Below, piece after piece: positions 36,651 to 47,666 of a DNA stretch of 64,000 nucleotides. This stretch comes from Pedobacter cryoconitis (GTDB taxonomy: Bacteria; Bacteroidota; Bacteroidia; Sphingobacteriales; Sphingobacteriaceae), in NCBI GenBank assembly GCA_019352875.1, contig JAAAFW010000006.1:387733-451732 (forward strand). Reading direction: 5' to 3'. How positions within the stretch are numbered: the stretch's first letter is position 1; the number at the start of each line of letters is the position of its first letter. Under the pieces are notes generated by a model. That model did not search any database. It saw only the letters and a list, made by a program, of their open reading frames with translations, and was not told where the DNA came from. The translations under genes were made by a program, and so were the position numbers.

Positions 36651-39098
36651 ATGAACATTTTAAAATTCGGAGGAACTTCTGTCGGCTCAGCAGCAGGTAT
36701 AAGAGCCTTGATCAGTATCCTTCGGGAGCAGGATCAGCAACCCTATCCGGTCGTGGTACTCTCTGCAATGAGTGGAGTGACCAACCTGCTTCAAACAATG
36801 GCAGAGAAGGCCAATCTTGGAGAAGATTACAGTGCCGAACTCAAAGCTATTGAGGACAAGCATTTTGACGTTATCAGAACCTTACTTCCTGCTGCGGCAC
36901 AAAATCCGGTTTATACCCGGCTGAAGATCTACCTGAATGAACTGGAAGATATTTTAGGTTCGGTGTCCCTGTTAAAAGAATTGAGTGCACAAACCAGAGA
37001 TCTGATCCTGAGTTATGGAGAGCGATGCTCAGTGCTGATGATCAGTCATATCGCTAAGCTGGAGTTCCCCGATGCAATCGGTGTTGACGGGTCAGAACTG
37101 ATAAAAACAGACAGCAATTTCGGACAGGCAAAAGTAGACATGCCACTAACTGAGATTTTGATACGTGATTACTACCAGGCGAATGAAGGTAAATTATTGA
37201 TCGTTACAGGCTTTATCTCCAGCAACCCGGAAGGCAGAACCACCACACTGGGTAGAGGGGGAAGTGATTATACAGCGGCGATCTGGGGTTCGGCACTGGG
37301 TGCATCCAGAATTGAGATCTGGACAGATGTGAATGGTATGCTGACGGCAGATCCAAGGATGGTGGAGAAAGCTTTCTCCCTTCCCGAGCTGAGCTATACC
37401 GAAGCAATGGAACTTTCTTATTTCGGTGCGAAGGTTATCTATCCGCCGACAATGATCCCTGCATTTTTAAAACGGATTCCTATAGTTATTAAGAATTCTT
37501 TTGAACCTTCTTTTGAGGGTACTTATATCCGCCATGACGTGCAAAGTTCCAGCCTGCCGATCAAGGGTATTTCTTCTATTGATGAGATCAGCGTGCTTAA
37601 CCTGTCAGGAAGTGGAATGGTAGGAAAGGCTGGTTTTAGCGGAAGGCTGTTCTCTTTATTGTCCAGGGAGCAGATTAATGTGATTTTGATTACACAGAGC
37701 TCTTCTGAACACAGTATCACCTTTGCAGTTAACCCGGCAGATGCGCTCAAGGCGCTGGCAATTATCAGCAAAGAATTTGAACTGGAGCTGGAGGCTAAAA
37801 AACTCGAGTATCCACAGGTAGAAAATGGATTGTCAGTACTGGCTATAGTCGGAGAGAATATGAAGCGTACGCCAGGAATGTCTGGTAAATTGTTCCATGC
37901 GCTGGGCCGTAATGGTGTAAATGTAAGAGCTATTGCACAAGGTTCTTCGGAGTATAATATCTCTGTGATCCTGTCTAAAACCGATTTGTCGAAGGCAGTA
38001 AATGCCGTACACGATGCCTTTTTCGCGGATCGTAAAAAAACGCTGCATGTTTTCTGCCTGGGAACTGGTAATATCGGTCAGACTTTATTCCGTCAGTTGT
38101 TAGTTCAGGGACCACTGTTGGCTGTAAATAATGATCTGGAAGTAAAGGTAATGGGGATAAGTAATTCTAGAATGATGTACTTATCACCGCAGGGTATAGA
38201 CCTTGCGCAATGGCCTCAGGAATTGGAGCAGTTTGCAGAACCTGCAGATTTGAAAGAATTTGTGGCGAGAATGAAAGCAATGAACCTTCCAAACTGTGTT
38301 TTTGTAGATAATACTGCGAGTGCAAATCCTGTGAATTATTATCAGCAGATCCTGGAATCGAGTATTTCTCTGGTAACCTGCAATAAGATCGGTAATTCGG
38401 CAGAATATGAGCAGTATGCCGCATTTAAGGATGCAGCGCGCAAACATGGAGTCGATTTCATGTATGAGACTAATGTTGGTGCCGGACTTCCAATTATCCG
38501 CACCTTAAAGGATCTGATGATGAGTGGTGACAATATCTTTAGTATAGAAGCTATTTTATCGGGAACAATCTCTTATATTTTTAATAATTATAAAGATCAG
38601 GTGCTTTTTCATGAGGTCGTTAAAGAAGCTCAGGATAAAGGTTATACCGAACCCGATCCCAGGGATGATTTAAACGGTAAGGACTTTATGCGTAAAATGC
38701 TGATCCTGGCTCGAGATGCCGGATATCCGCTGGAAGCCGAAGACGTACAGATAGAAAGTATGTTGCCGCCAGCATGTCTGGCTGCAGCGTCGGTACCGGA
38801 GTTTTATCAGGAACTGGAAAAGAATGCAGCTTATTTCGAGGGCTTAAAAGAGGAGGCTGCTGCAGCTGGAAAGGTATTACGTTATATCGGTAAGCTCGAA
38901 GATGGTAAGGTAGTTATCGGATTGCAGATGGTAGATGATTCGCATCCTTTTTATATGCTTTCGGGTAGTGATAATATTATTTCATTTACAACAGACCGTT
39001 ACAAAGACAGACCGCTGGTTATTAAGGGACCAGGTGCAGGTGCAGAAGTTACTGCAGCAGGCGTATTTGCAGATATAATCAATACAGGTAAACAATGA
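36651..39098 (+). CDS. thrA: Bifunctional aspartokinase / homoserine dehydrogenase
   Basis: An 815-residue enzyme catalysing the first and third steps of the aspartate pathway. The aspartokinase domain opens with ILKFGGTSVGSA (residues 3-14) and contains GRGGSDYTA. A regulatory ACT pair covers about 310-455 (VLNLSGSGMVGKAG, VAIVGENM-like region). The homoserine dehydrogenase follows from about 465, with FCLGTGNIGQTL for NAD(P), NKIGNS, and EPDPRDDLNGKD with the catalytic Asp/Lys. ACT domains imply feedback by threonine. First gene of thrABC, under attenuation. Confidence 0.97.
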   Translation: MNILKFGGTSVGSAAGIRALISILREQDQQPYPVVVLSAMSGVTNLLQTMAEKANLGEDYSAELKAIEDKHFDVIRTLLPAAAQNPVYTRLKIYLNELEDILGSVSLLKELSAQTRDLILSYGERCSVLMISHIAKLEFPDAIGVDGSELIKTDSNFGQAKVDMPLTEILIRDYYQANEGKLLIVTGFISSNPEGRTTTLGRGGSDYTAAIWGSALGASRIEIWTDVNGMLTADPRMVEKAFSLPELSYTEAMELSYFGAKVIYPPTMIPAFLKRIPIVIKNSFEPSFEGTYIRHDVQSSSLPIKGISSIDEISVLNLSGSGMVGKAGFSGRLFSLLSREQINVILITQSSSEHSITFAVNPADALKALAIISKEFELELEAKKLEYPQVENGLSVLAIVGENMKRTPGMSGKLFHALGRNGVNVRAIAQGSSEYNISVILSKTDLSKAVNAVHDAFFADRKKTLHVFCLGTGNIGQTLFRQLLVQGPLLAVNNDLEVKVMGISNSRMMYLSPQGIDLAQWPQELEQFAEPADLKEFVARMKAMNLPNCVFVDNTASANPVNYYQQILESSISLVTCNKIGNSAEYEQYAAFKDAARKHGVDFMYETNVGAGLPIIRTLKDLMMSGDNIFSIEAILSGTISYIFNNYKDQVLFHEVVKEAQDKGYTEPDPRDDLNGKDFMRKMLILARDAGYPLEAEDVQIESMLPPACLAAASVPEFYQELEKNAAYFEGLKEEAAAAGKVLRYIGKLEDGKVVIGLQMVDDSHPFYMLSGSDNIISFTTDRYKDRPLVIKGPGAGAEVTAAGVFADIINTGKQ

Positions 39099-40030
39099 GA
39101 GATTCAGTAAAGGTTTTTGCACCCGCCACAGTGGCGAATGTGGTGTGTGGATTTGATGTGCTGGGATTTGCAGTGAATGCGCCCGGAGATGAAGTTATAA
39201 TGCGTCTGGTTGATGAGCCGGGCGTTAAAATCACGAAAATTACCGGGGATGATGGGCGTTTGCCATTAGATCCTGCTAAAAATACAGTAAGTGCGAGTGT
39301 ACAGGATTACCTGAAACATATTGGCAGGGAGGATGCAGGAATTACGATTGAGCTGCATAAAAAGATGCCTATCGGCAGTGGTCTGGGTTCGAGTTCTGCA
39401 AGTACTGTCGCAGGATTATTTGCGGTAAATACATTGTTCGGAGACTTGTTAAGCAGGAAAGAGCTGGTGCCTTTTGCAATGAAAGGGGAGGAGCTGGCCT
39501 GTGGTTACGGGCACGCAGATAATGTTGCCCCGGCGCTAATGGGTGGATTTGTGCTGGTTCGCAGTTACGAGCCACTAGATGTAATCAGCCTGCCTTTCCC
39601 GGAAGATCTTTGTGCAGCAATTGTTTATCCTGAAGTGGATGTGCCTACCAAGGATGCCAGGCAGATGATCCGTTCCAAAGTTTTATTGAAAGATGCTGTT
39701 AAGCAGTGGGGGAATGTCGCTGGTCTGGTTTCCGGTCTGTATACCAATGATTATGACCTGATCGGACGTAGTATGGTAGATGTGCTGGTAGAACCCGTCC
39801 GCTCTATCCTGATCCCGGAATTTTATGCCATGAGGCAGCTGGCAATGGATCTGGGGGCGGTAGGGTTTGGTATTTCAGGTTCCGGACCATCTGTATTTGC
39901 GCTCACACGGAACCAGGAAACTGCACGTTCAATCACAGAAGCACTGCAGGCACGTTTGAAAACTGTACAGATCAACAGTCTGTCATTTGTGTCACCGGTT
40001 AATGCCAAAGGGCCAGTAGTACTGGACTAA
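39095..40030 (+). CDS. thrB: Homoserine kinase
   Basis: A 311-residue GHMP kinase that phosphorylates homoserine. The ATP loop is PIGSGLGSSSAS (about residue 92), with VFAPATVANVVCGFDVLG at the N-terminus and GFGISGSGPSVFAL near the C-terminus. The ATG overlaps the thrA stop by 4 bases (ATGA), indicating translational coupling. Confidence 0.97.
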   Translation: MRDSVKVFAPATVANVVCGFDVLGFAVNAPGDEVIMRLVDEPGVKITKITGDDGRLPLDPAKNTVSASVQDYLKHIGREDAGITIELHKKMPIGSGLGSSSASTVAGLFAVNTLFGDLLSRKELVPFAMKGEELACGYGHADNVAPALMGGFVLVRSYEPLDVISLPFPEDLCAAIVYPEVDVPTKDARQMIRSKVLLKDAVKQWGNVAGLVSGLYTNDYDLIGRSMVDVLVEPVRSILIPEFYAMRQLAMDLGAVGFGISGSGPSVFALTRNQETARSITEALQARLKTVQINSLSFVSPVNAKGPVVLD

Positions 40031-40062
40031 CACTAATCACAACCTAAACCAAGCTGAAATTT

Positions 40063-41379
40063 ATGAAATTATATAGTACACAAAACCAACAGAACCAGGT
40101 CGATTTTCAGACTGCTGTTTTTAATAGCATGCCGCAGGACAAAGGTTTATATATGCCGGTGGATATCCCTGTGCTGTCCCGCGACTTTCTTGATAATCTG
40201 GATCGGTATACCTTACCTGAAATTGCGTTTGAAGTATCTTCGGCTTTGCTGAAAGATGCAATCCCTGCCGAAGATCTGCGCGCGATCATTGCAGATGCAG
40301 TCAATTTTGATGCACCTGTACATGAGCTGGATGAAAAAAACTACGTGCTGGAACTTTTCCATGGACCATCTCTGGCCTTTAAAGATTTTGGTGCGCGCTT
40401 TATGAGCAGGGTAATGGCCTATTTCCTGAAAGATGGTGAACAGTTGCTGGATGTGCTGGTCGCTACCTCAGGAGATACCGGTGGAGCAGTTGCACTGGGT
40501 TTTCTGGGTGTCCCGCATACTAGAGTGACGATCTTATATCCTGAGGGAAAAGTTAGTCCTATTCAGGAACTGCAATTATGTACCAATGGGCAGAATATTC
40601 GTGCAATTACTGTAAAAGGTACTTTTGATGATTGTCAGCAATTGGTGAAGCAAGCCTTTGCAGACCACGAACTTAATGCATCGCTTCGTTTGACTTCTGC
40701 AAATTCTATTAATATATCCAGATTGATCCCGCAGACATTTTATTACTTCCATGCCCTTGCTCAATTATTCAGAAAGGGTAAACGATCTGTAGTATTTTCT
40801 GTGCCGAGTGGTAATTTTGGTAACATCGGCGCAGGTTTACTTGCCTGGAAAATGGGACTTCCGGTGAAGTCATTTATTGCAGCTACCAACGCAAATGATA
40901 CTGTCCCGCGCTTCCTGGAAAGCGGAGTTTATGAAACCAGGCCATCTGTCCAGACTTATGCTAACGCGATGGATGTAGGTGCCCCGAGTAACTGGGTCCG
41001 GATTATGGAATTGTTTAAGGGAAACCGGCAGGAGGTATTGAAAATGGTTCATGGAGCCAGTTATACTGATGAGCAGACGCTGGAGGCAATTTCGGAGATC
41101 TATGAGCGCTATAACTATATTGCCTGTCCGCATACTGCTATTGCCTGGCTGGCCATGCAGGAAGTACAAAAACAGGAAGCAGATAACCAGGATGTTTATG
41201 TTTGTTTGTCTACAGCACATGCCTGCAAATTCCCGGATGTTTTTCCTGAGGAGATTGCCCGCCGGATTGAACTGCCTGAGCAGGTAGCGGAAATGCTTGG
41301 AAAAGAAAAATCCGCGACTGCAATGGACGCGGACTTTAATGCTTTTAAAAAATATTTATTAAATACTGAAGGGGAATAA
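40063..41379 (+). CDS. thrC: Threonine synthase
   Basis: A 438-residue PLP enzyme converting O-phosphohomoserine to threonine. The PLP Lys is in GPSLAFKDFGARF, the phosphate-binding loop is seen in SGDTGGAVA, and the N-terminus KLYSTQNQQ is family-typical. The length matches the longer (class II, E. coli-like) form. It lies 32 bases after thrB and closes the operon. Confidence 0.96.
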   Translation: MKLYSTQNQQNQVDFQTAVFNSMPQDKGLYMPVDIPVLSRDFLDNLDRYTLPEIAFEVSSALLKDAIPAEDLRAIIADAVNFDAPVHELDEKNYVLELFHGPSLAFKDFGARFMSRVMAYFLKDGEQLLDVLVATSGDTGGAVALGFLGVPHTRVTILYPEGKVSPIQELQLCTNGQNIRAITVKGTFDDCQQLVKQAFADHELNASLRLTSANSINISRLIPQTFYYFHALAQLFRKGKRSVVFSVPSGNFGNIGAGLLAWKMGLPVKSFIAATNANDTVPRFLESGVYETRPSVQTYANAMDVGAPSNWVRIMELFKGNRQEVLKMVHGASYTDEQTLEAISEIYERYNYIACPHTAIAWLAMQEVQKQEADNQDVYVCLSTAHACKFPDVFPEEIARRIELPEQVAEMLGKEKSATAMDADFNAFKKYLLNTEGE

Positions 41380-41393
41380 TACCCCTTTCAGTT
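41366..41393. terminator. Short hairpin after thrC
   Basis: ACTGAAGGGG pairs with CCCCTTTCAGT across a 7-base loop with one bulge, overlapping the thrC stop. The T-tract is poor, so it may only separate the convergent transcripts. Confidence 0.4.
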
Positions 41394-41830
41394 TATTTGA
41401 CCTTTTTGAATCTCATGATGGCGATATCACCCATCATGAAGTTCAGTGTGGTATCTCCAGTTATAGTATACTTATTTACCTTCTTCAGGGTATTAATGAA
41501 TATATTCTCTCCTTCTCCCGGGCAAGCCATTTTGGTCATCGCCATCGGTTCATTGAAATTTATAGACGTATCATCAGCAACTAGTTTGCCGAAGAAGGAA
41601 TTACAGCTTGTATTACCATTTACCCGTTTTTCCAGCAGATCAATAGTTAATACAGGTTTCTTTCCCGGGTATAAACCATTAAATGCAATTCTAGGGCCCG
41701 ATATATAGTTCAACTCCCAGTTACCTCCCAGTTTAGAGAGGTCGGAACTGGCATCTACTGTGTTCTTCAATGTATTGCAGGAGGTTAAGGCGCCTGTCAC
41801 AGCAAGCAATAATAATGTCGTTCTTCTCAT
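41393..41830 (-). CDS. META-domain lipoprotein (HslJ-like)
   Basis: A 145-residue protein beginning MRRTTLLLLAVTGALTSC, a lipoprotein signal with lipobox LTSC. The mature part is a META/HslJ-like domain: GNWELNYISG, VNGNTSCNSFFG and a late AMTKMACPG. META proteins are small envelope proteins; HslJ is linked to novobiocin resistance in E. coli, but the role is generally unknown. The ATG at 41830 is chosen because it opens directly on the signal peptide; an upstream extension of 20 codons does not fit. Confidence 0.85.
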   Translation of the reverse strand: MRRTTLLLLAVTGALTSCNTLKNTVDASSDLSKLGGNWELNYISGPRIAFNGLYPGKKPVLTIDLLEKRVNGNTSCNSFFGKLVADDTSINFNEPMAMTKMACPGEGENIFINTLKKVNKYTITGDTTLNFMMGDIAIMRFKKVK

Positions 41831-41908
41831 AGCTTTAGCAGATTTCTCGTTAATGAAATATACAAAGAATCTGCCAGAATAAGGATTCAAAATTTTTTAT
41901 GCTTGTTT

Positions 41909-42862
41909 TTAAAAAACCGCTCTCGCAATTCTTTTGGTCGGCTCGGGATTACTCATCGTATAAAAATGTAATACCGGTGCACCAACTTTTATTAACTCCT
42001 TGCATTGCTGGATCATCCATTCAATTCCTACCTCTTTTACGGCTTCCTCATTTTTACACGCCTGCACGGCCTCTGTAAGGTCTTCGGGTAAATCTATATG
42101 GAATATCTTAGGCAAACTGATCAGTTGTTTGGAGCTTGTGATAGGTTTTAACCCGGGAATTATGGGGACATTTATCCCATTTGCCCTGCAGTTAGCTACA
42201 AATTCACAATATTTTGCATTGTCAAAAAACATTTGGGTCACGATAAACTCTGCACCCATATCTACTTTTTGCTTCAGATATTTGAAGTCTGCTTTCAGGT
42301 TAGGTGCCTCAAAATGTTTTTCTGGATAGCCGGCAACTCCAATGCAGAAATTTGTTTGAAAAGCGGAGTGATCTTCGAATAAATACCGGCCTTCATTCAT
42401 GTTCTTTACCTGGCCCAGCAGATCTGTTGCAAACGCGTGTCCACCCGGTGTCGGAATAAAACCGGAGTCTGCATGACGGGCATCTCCCCGAAGTACCAGT
42501 ACATTGTCAATACCCAGGAACTGCAGGTCTATCAACGCATTTTCTGTTTCTTCTTTGGTAAATCCACCACAGATCAAATGGGGTACTGCATCTACTTTAT
42601 AACGGTTCATAATAGCTGCGCAGATCGCTACGGTACCCGGTCTTTTGCGATAGGAGACTTTTTCCAGTAAACCGCTGTCATGTTGTTTATAAATATAATC
42701 CTCTCTATGATAAGTGACATCGATAAATGGCGGGTTAAATTCCATTAGCGGATCTATAGCTTTATAGATTTCATGGATACTCTTACCTTTTAACGGGGGA
42801 AGAAGTTCAAAAGAAAACAGGGTTTTATCCCCGGCATTACTAATGTGGTCGGTAATTTTCAT
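41909..42862 (-). CDS. metF: Methylenetetrahydrofolate reductase
   Basis: A 317-residue FAD enzyme with a TIM-barrel fold that makes 5-methyl-THF, the methyl donor for MetH. Visible motifs are FELLPPLKG at the N-terminus (catalytic Glu), DVTYHRED, NVLVLRGDARH and TQMFFDN. It starts 8 bases after metH ends, so the two consecutive steps of methionine synthesis are co-transcribed under one SAM riboswitch. Confidence 0.95.
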   Translation of the reverse strand: MKITDHISNAGDKTLFSFELLPPLKGKSIHEIYKAIDPLMEFNPPFIDVTYHREDYIYKQHDSGLLEKVSYRKRPGTVAICAAIMNRYKVDAVPHLICGGFTKEETENALIDLQFLGIDNVLVLRGDARHADSGFIPTPGGHAFATDLLGQVKNMNEGRYLFEDHSAFQTNFCIGVAGYPEKHFEAPNLKADFKYLKQKVDMGAEFIVTQMFFDNAKYCEFVANCRANGINVPIIPGLKPITSSKQLISLPKIFHIDLPEDLTEAVQACKNEEAVKEVGIEWMIQQCKELIKVGAPVLHFYTMSNPEPTKRIARAVF

Positions 42863-42870
42863 GGTTTGGT

Positions 42871-45800
42871 TTAATAAGCTAAATTCGGGCTAAGCCATCT
42901 TTCTGTGTCTTCAAGGCTCATGTTTTTTCGCAGGGCGTATTCTTCTACCTGGTCTTTGGTAATTTTACCTAGTCCGAAATAACGGGATTCCGGATGGGCG
43001 AAATAGAAACCGCTGACAGCTGCGGTAGGGTACATGGCGAAGCTTTCGGTTAGTTTGAGGTTGATTTTGGCTTCTGCGTCCAGTAAACGGAACAAGGTAT
43101 CTTTCTCTGTATGGTCAGGACAGGCCGGATAACCCGGCGCAGGACGGATACCGGCGTATTCTTCTTTTATCAGTTCTTCATTGGTCAGTGATTCTTCTCT
43201 GGCATATCCCCAGTATTCTTTGCGGACAAGCTCATGCATTCTTTCAGCAAAAGCCTCAGCAAGCCTGTCGGCCAGAGCTTTTACCATAATACTGTTGTAA
43301 TCATCATGGTTAGCTTCAAATTCAGCGACCATTTCATCACAGCCAATTCCGGTGGTCAGCGCAAAACCACCAAAATAATCAGCTACCTGGTCTTCTTTGG
43401 TTGCTACGAAATCGGAAAGGGCATAATATGGCTGGCCTGCTACTTTCTCTGCCTGCTGGCGCAGTGTGTGAATGGTAACTGGTCCGTTCTCTGTTTCCAG
43501 AAAGATATCGTCTCCCTGGGCATATGCGGGCCAGAAACCAATTACGGCTTTGGCAGTAAGGAGTTTCTCTTTTACTATCTTTTTCAGTAGCACCTGGGCA
43601 TCATCAAAAAGTTTCTGAGCTTCGGTACCGACGTTTTTATCATTGAATATTTTTGGATAACTGCCGCGCAGTTCCCAGGTATGGAAAAATGGCGTCCAAT
43701 CTATATAAGGCACCAGAATATCGAGTGGATAGTCTTCAAAAGTTCGTGTGCCGGTAAAAGCTGGTGCAGGAGCGACCTGTGCCGGGTCTATCCGGAAACG
43801 GTCTGCTCTGACTTCTTCCAGTGATTTAAACCGTTTGTCTGATCTTTTATTCAGGTGGTTTTCTCTGGCCTTATCATAATCCTCACGGATTTGGCGAATA
43901 TATTCGTCCCGGTTGTCAGGGTTCATAAGCGTGCTGCAAACCGTTACACTTCTGGATGCATCCAGTACATGGATTGCAGGTCCTGAATAATTAGGTGCAA
44001 TTTTTACAGCTGCATGGATTCTTGAAGTTGTCGCTCCTCCGATCAGCAGTGGTAAAGTAAATCCTTCACGTTCCATTTCTTTAGCAAAATGTACCATTTC
44101 ATCCAATGATGGTGTGATGAGTCCGCTTAACCCAATAATGTCTGCATTAATTTCCTTGGCTTTTCTAATGATTTCCTGTGCGGGAACCATGACGCCGAGA
44201 TCCACAATTTCAAAGTTATTACAGGCCAGTACCACACCGACGATGTTTTTACCGATATCATGCACGTCACCCTTTACGGTAGCGAGCAATATCTTTCCTG
44301 CTGATGAACTTTGATCACCATCTGGATTATCTAGCTTTTCCTGTTCAATAAAGGGAAGGAGATAAGCCACTGCTTTTTTCATGACACGGGCAGATTTAAC
44401 TACCTGCGGCAGGAACATTTTTCCAGCACCAAACAGATCACCGACAATATTCATTCCGTCCATCAAAGGTCCTTCTATGACATGTATCGGTCTTGGATAT
44501 TGTTGTCTGGCTTCCTCCACGTCGGCATCCAGATATTCGATGATACCTTTAACCAGTGAGTGAGAAAGACGTGATTCTACACTTTCTTTCCGCCATTCTT
44601 CATCTTTTACGAGTTCTTTTCCTTTTGATTTTACTGTTTCAGCAAAATCTACCAGGCGCTCTGTTGCATCATCCCTGCGGTTTAGCAGGACATCCTCAAC
44701 TTTCTCCAGCATTTCAGGCGGAATAGCTTCATATACTTCGAGCATTCCGGCATTTACAATCCCCATATTCAGACCAGCCTTAATCGCATGGTAGAGGAAC
44801 GCCGAGTGCATAGCTTCCCTGACCGTATTATTTCCACGGAAAGAGAAGGATATATTGGAAACACCTCCGCTTACTTTAGCATAAGGCAGGTTTTCTTTAA
44901 TCCAGCGTGTGGCATTGATAAAATCTACTGCGTAATTATTATGTTCTTCCAGTCCGGTTGCAACCGTCAGAATATTCGGATCGAAGATAATATCTTCTGC
45001 CGGGAAGCCTATTTCATCTACCAGGATATCATAAGATCTTTTACAGATTTCTTTACGGCGTTCATAGTTATCGGCCTGTCCATTTTCATCAAAGGCCATG
45101 ACTACGACTGCTGCGCCATAATCCATAATCTTGCGTGCACTTTCACGGAATTTATCTTCGCCTTCTTTCAGGGAAATGGAATTGACAATCCCCTTGCCCT
45201 GCAGGCATTTTAATCCGGCCTCGATAACGCTCCACTTAGAGGAGTCTACCATGATTGGTAATTTGGATATATCTGGCTCTGAAGCAATCAGGTTCAGGAA
45301 CTTAGTCATTGCCGCCTCGGAGTCCAGCATCCCTTCATCCATATTAACGTCAATAACTTGTGCTCCGCCTTCAACCTGCTGGCGGGCTACAGTCAAAGCG
45401 GCTTCATAGTCGCCGCTCAGAATTAGTTTGGAGAATTTAGGGGATCCGGTGATGTTGGTTCTTTCACCAATATTGACGAAGATACTTTCGGGGGTGATGG
45501 TTACGGGTTCTAATCCGCTTAGGCGTAGATAACGCTCTGGTGTTGGGAGTATTCTTGGGGTAATTCCTTTGGCTTTCGCTGCAATAGCAGCAATATGCTC
45601 TGGCGTGGTGCCACAACAACCACCCACAATATTGACAAAGCCATGCTGAATAAAATCGTCTACAAGAGTTGCTGTCTCATTAGGCATTTCATCATATGCG
45701 CCAAATTCATTTGGTAATCCGGCATTCGGATAGGCAGATACATAACAGTTAGCTTTTGCAGCAAGCTCTTCAATATGGGGGCGCATATCTTTAGCTCCCA

Positions 45801-46530
45801 ACGCGCAATTAAAACCGATACTGAGTGGACGGGCATGGATCACAGAGTTTAGAAAAGCCTCTACGGTCTGTCCACTAAGGGTTCTTCCGGATGCGTCGGT
45901 AATGGTCCCGGAGATCATAATCTCTATTTTACGGCCAATCTCTGCTTCATATTTACGAATAGCAATAATCGCTGCCTTTGCATTCAGGGTATCAAAAATA
46001 GTTTCGATCATTAACAGATCGGAACCACCGTCTACCAAACCTCTGATCTGTGCAAAATAGGCATCTGAAAGCTCATCGAAAGTTAAAGCACGATAACCAG
46101 GGTCATTCACATCCGGTGAAATTGATAATGTCCGGTTGGTCGGTCCGATTGCACCTGCGACATAGCACTGGCGGCCCGGATTTTTGGCCATAAACTCATT
46201 AACAGCTTCTTTTGCGATTTTTGCACCTTCAAAGCTCATTTCGTAATCCAGCTCTTCCATCTGATAGTCGGCCAGTGAAATACGCTGTGTACTAAAGGTA
46301 TTGGTTTCTATAATGTCAGTACCGGCTTTCAGATAGTCGGTGTGAATGGCTTTAATAATGTCTGGCCTGGTTAAATTCAACAGGTCATTGTTACCTTTAA
46401 CATCACAGGGGTGATCTTTAAAACGCTCCCCTCTGAAGTCTTCTTCGGAAAGGGTATAACGCTGGATCATGGTTCCCATGGCGCCGTCTATGATTAATAT
46501 TCTTTGCTCTAAATCTTCTCTAATGCTCAT
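42871..46530 (-). CDS. metH: Cobalamin-dependent methionine synthase
   Basis: A 1219-residue four-module enzyme. The homocysteine module (zinc Cys in [10 protein letters not shown], near residue 310) is followed by a pterin-binding module (about 350-620), a B12-binding module with [14 protein letters not shown] (base-off His, about residue 760) and a C-terminal AdoMet reactivation domain ([12 protein letters not shown]). All modules are complete, so the cell depends on cobalamin for this route. Preceded by a SAM-I riboswitch. Confidence 0.97.
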   Translation of the reverse strand: MSIREDLEQRILIIDGAMGTMIQRYTLSEEDFRGERFKDHPCDVKGNNDLLNLTRPDIIKAIHTDYLKAGTDIIETNTFSTQRISLADYQMEELDYEMSFEGAKIAKEAVNEFMAKNPGRQCYVAGAIGPTNRTLSISPDVNDPGYRALTFDELSDAYFAQIRGLVDGGSDLLMIETIFDTLNAKAAIIAIRKYEAEIGRKIEIMISGTITDASGRTLSGQTVEAFLNSVIHARPLSIGFNCALGAKDMRPHIEELAAKANCYVSAYPNAGLPNEFGAYDEMPNETATLVDDFIQHGFVNIVGGCCGTTPEHIAAIAAKAKGITPRILPTPERYLRLSGLEPVTITPESIFVNIGERTNITGSPKFSKLILSGDYEAALTVARQQVEGGAQVIDVNMDEGMLDSEAAMTKFLNLIASEPDISKLPIMVDSSKWSVIEAGLKCLQGKGIVNSISLKEGEDKFRESARKIMDYGAAVVVMAFDENGQADNYERRKEICKRSYDILVDEIGFPAEDIIFDPNILTVATGLEEHNNYAVDFINATRWIKENLPYAKVSGGVSNISFSFRGNNTVREAMHSAFLYHAIKAGLNMGIVNAGMLEVYEAIPPEMLEKVEDVLLNRRDDATERLVDFAETVKSKGKELVKDEEWRKESVESRLSHSLVKGIIEYLDADVEEARQQYPRPIHVIEGPLMDGMNIVGDLFGAGKMFLPQVVKSARVMKKAVAYLLPFIEQEKLDNPDGDQSSSAGKILLATVKGDVHDIGKNIVGVVLACNNFEIVDLGVMVPAQEIIRKAKEINADIIGLSGLITPSLDEMVHFAKEMEREGFTLPLLIGGATTSRIHAAVKIAPNYSGPAIHVLDASRSVTVCSTLMNPDNRDEYIRQIREDYDKARENHLNKRSDKRFKSLEEVRADRFRIDPAQVAPAPAFTGTRTFEDYPLDILVPYIDWTPFFHTWELRGSYPKIFNDKNVGTEAQKLFDDAQVLLKKIVKEKLLTAKAVIGFWPAYAQGDDIFLETENGPVTIHTLRQQAEKVAGQPYYALSDFVATKEDQVADYFGGFALTTGIGCDEMVAEFEANHDDYNSIMVKALADRLAEAFAERMHELVRKEYWGYAREESLTNEELIKEEYAGIRPAPGYPACPDHTEKDTLFRLLDAEAKINLKLTESFAMYPTAAVSGFYFAHPESRYFGLGKITKDQVEEYALRKNMSLEDTERWLSPNLAY

Positions 46531-46638
46531 AGCTTGGATGCATATTCAATTGGTATTGTAAACAGGTCCGGGATAAATAAGGTACGGGCTACAATAGGGT
46601 AATATGCTTAATCAGAAATCCAGGATGGATCGAATTAA

Positions 46639-46743
46639 CTTATCTTTCAGGAACAGCCGGAGCGTTCGAGTAGAATGTAGCACCTTGTCAGCACAGGTTG
46701 CTAAGACTTCGTCGGGTCTAATCCCTCCGTCTTTCTTTATAAG
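46639..46743 (-). ncRNA. SAM-I riboswitch (S-box) upstream of metH-metF
   Basis: Read on the minus strand, the RNA opens with CTTATAAAGA and closes with AGATAAG (helix P1). Between them are the S-box core blocks GGAGGGA, GACCC, GCAACC and AAGGTGC in the right order and spacing. It binds S-adenosylmethionine and represses the downstream genes. About 108 bases follow before the metH ATG; no long T-tract is evident there, so control may be at translation or through a less obvious terminator. Confidence 0.9.
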
Positions 46744-46802
46744 CTGGTGCAAAAATGCAACAAAGAAAAATCAATTCCAAGAAATAGGTATGTAAACGCA
46801 AT

Positions 46803-46847
46803 AAAATACCGAAGGCCATGCATATTTGCACGGCCTTCGGTATTTTA
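46803..46847. terminator. Bidirectional terminator after BI-1
   Basis: A 15-bp perfect stem (AAAATACCGAAGGCC with its complement) and a 15-base loop. It lies 20 bases beyond the minus-strand BI-1 stop and insulates the metH riboswitch. Confidence 0.9.
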
Positions 46848-46866
46848 TTCTGTGAAATGTCTTAGC

Positions 46867-47616
46867 TTATTTTCTTCCACCAAAGATTCTTAATAAGAAC
46901 AGGAAGATATTGATAAAGTCAAGATAAAGGGATAATGCACCCATAATCGCTAACTTTTTAGAATCAGCATCTGCCATAGTAGATCCGTTTTCTTCCAGAC
47001 CAGCACCGATTCTTTTTAATTTCTGTACATCATAAGCTGTTAGGGCAGTAAAGATTGCTACACCAAAGAAACTCATGATATAATCGAATTGTGAGCTCTG
47101 AAGGAACATATTAACTACCATCGCAATTACCAGACCTACAACACCTACCATCAGGATAGGTCCGAATTTGCTCAGGTCAGTATTGGTTGTATAACCTAAA
47201 ACGGCCATTAAACCGAAAATACCGGCAGCAGCTGCAAAACAGCCAATAACTGAAGAGGATGCATAAATCAGCAGGATGAAACTTAAACTCACGCCTGTAA
47301 GTAAAGAGTAAAGAATAAAAACACCCAGTAAAGCTGTGTAAGATAGTTTATTCAGGCCCGCACTCATTAGCATAACCAAACCCAGTGGTGCAAACATAGC
47401 TACATATCCTAAAATAGACATTTTACCTGTTTCCTGATTAATCAGGTAGTTTAGCATTTCTGGTGTATTGGCCATGTAAACTGCAGCTGCGGTTGAAATA
47501 CCTAATGCTACAAACATCCATAGAAATACGTTTGCAAAGAATTTCTTTGCCACTGTTCCTGTTTGGTTTTCTACAAAAACAGATTGGTTTGACCAGTTAT
47601 AATTATTATTCTCCAT
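46867..47616 (-). CDS. Bax inhibitor-1/YccA-family membrane protein
   Basis: A 249-residue inner-membrane protein with about seven hydrophobic segments and the BI-1 family pattern (AKKFFANVFLWMFVALGIS, YDVQKLKRIG, DFINIFLFLLRIFG at the C-terminus). Bacterial members form pH-sensitive calcium leak channels or interact with FtsH; the role here is not known. It has its own likely promoter and a strong terminator. Confidence 0.93.
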   Translation of the reverse strand: MENNNYNWSNQSVFVENQTGTVAKKFFANVFLWMFVALGISTAAAVYMANTPEMLNYLINQETGKMSILGYVAMFAPLGLVMLMSAGLNKLSYTALLGVFILYSLLTGVSLSFILLIYASSSVIGCFAAAAGIFGLMAVLGYTTNTDLSKFGPILMVGVVGLVIAMVVNMFLQSSQFDYIMSFFGVAIFTALTAYDVQKLKRIGAGLEENGSTMADADSKKLAIMGALSLYLDFINIFLFLLRIFGGRK

Positions 47617-47634
47617 TCGTTTTAATTTTTAATT

Positions 47635-47664
47635 TAAATATACCGATTCTAATCTGTATACAAA
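47635..47664 (-). promoter_or_regulatory. Likely promoter of the BI-1 gene
   Basis: On the minus strand TTTG (47664-47661) is followed after 18 bases by TATATTTA (47642-47635), seven of eight matches to TAnnTTTG positions with near-normal spacing. It sits in the 50-base gap before the BI-1 start. Confidence 0.5.
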
Positions 47665-47666
47665 GG

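Noticed and set aside
46604..46795. 63-codon plus-strand reading frame
   Set aside because: It lies antisense to the SAM-I riboswitch, which explains the conservation; no protein features.
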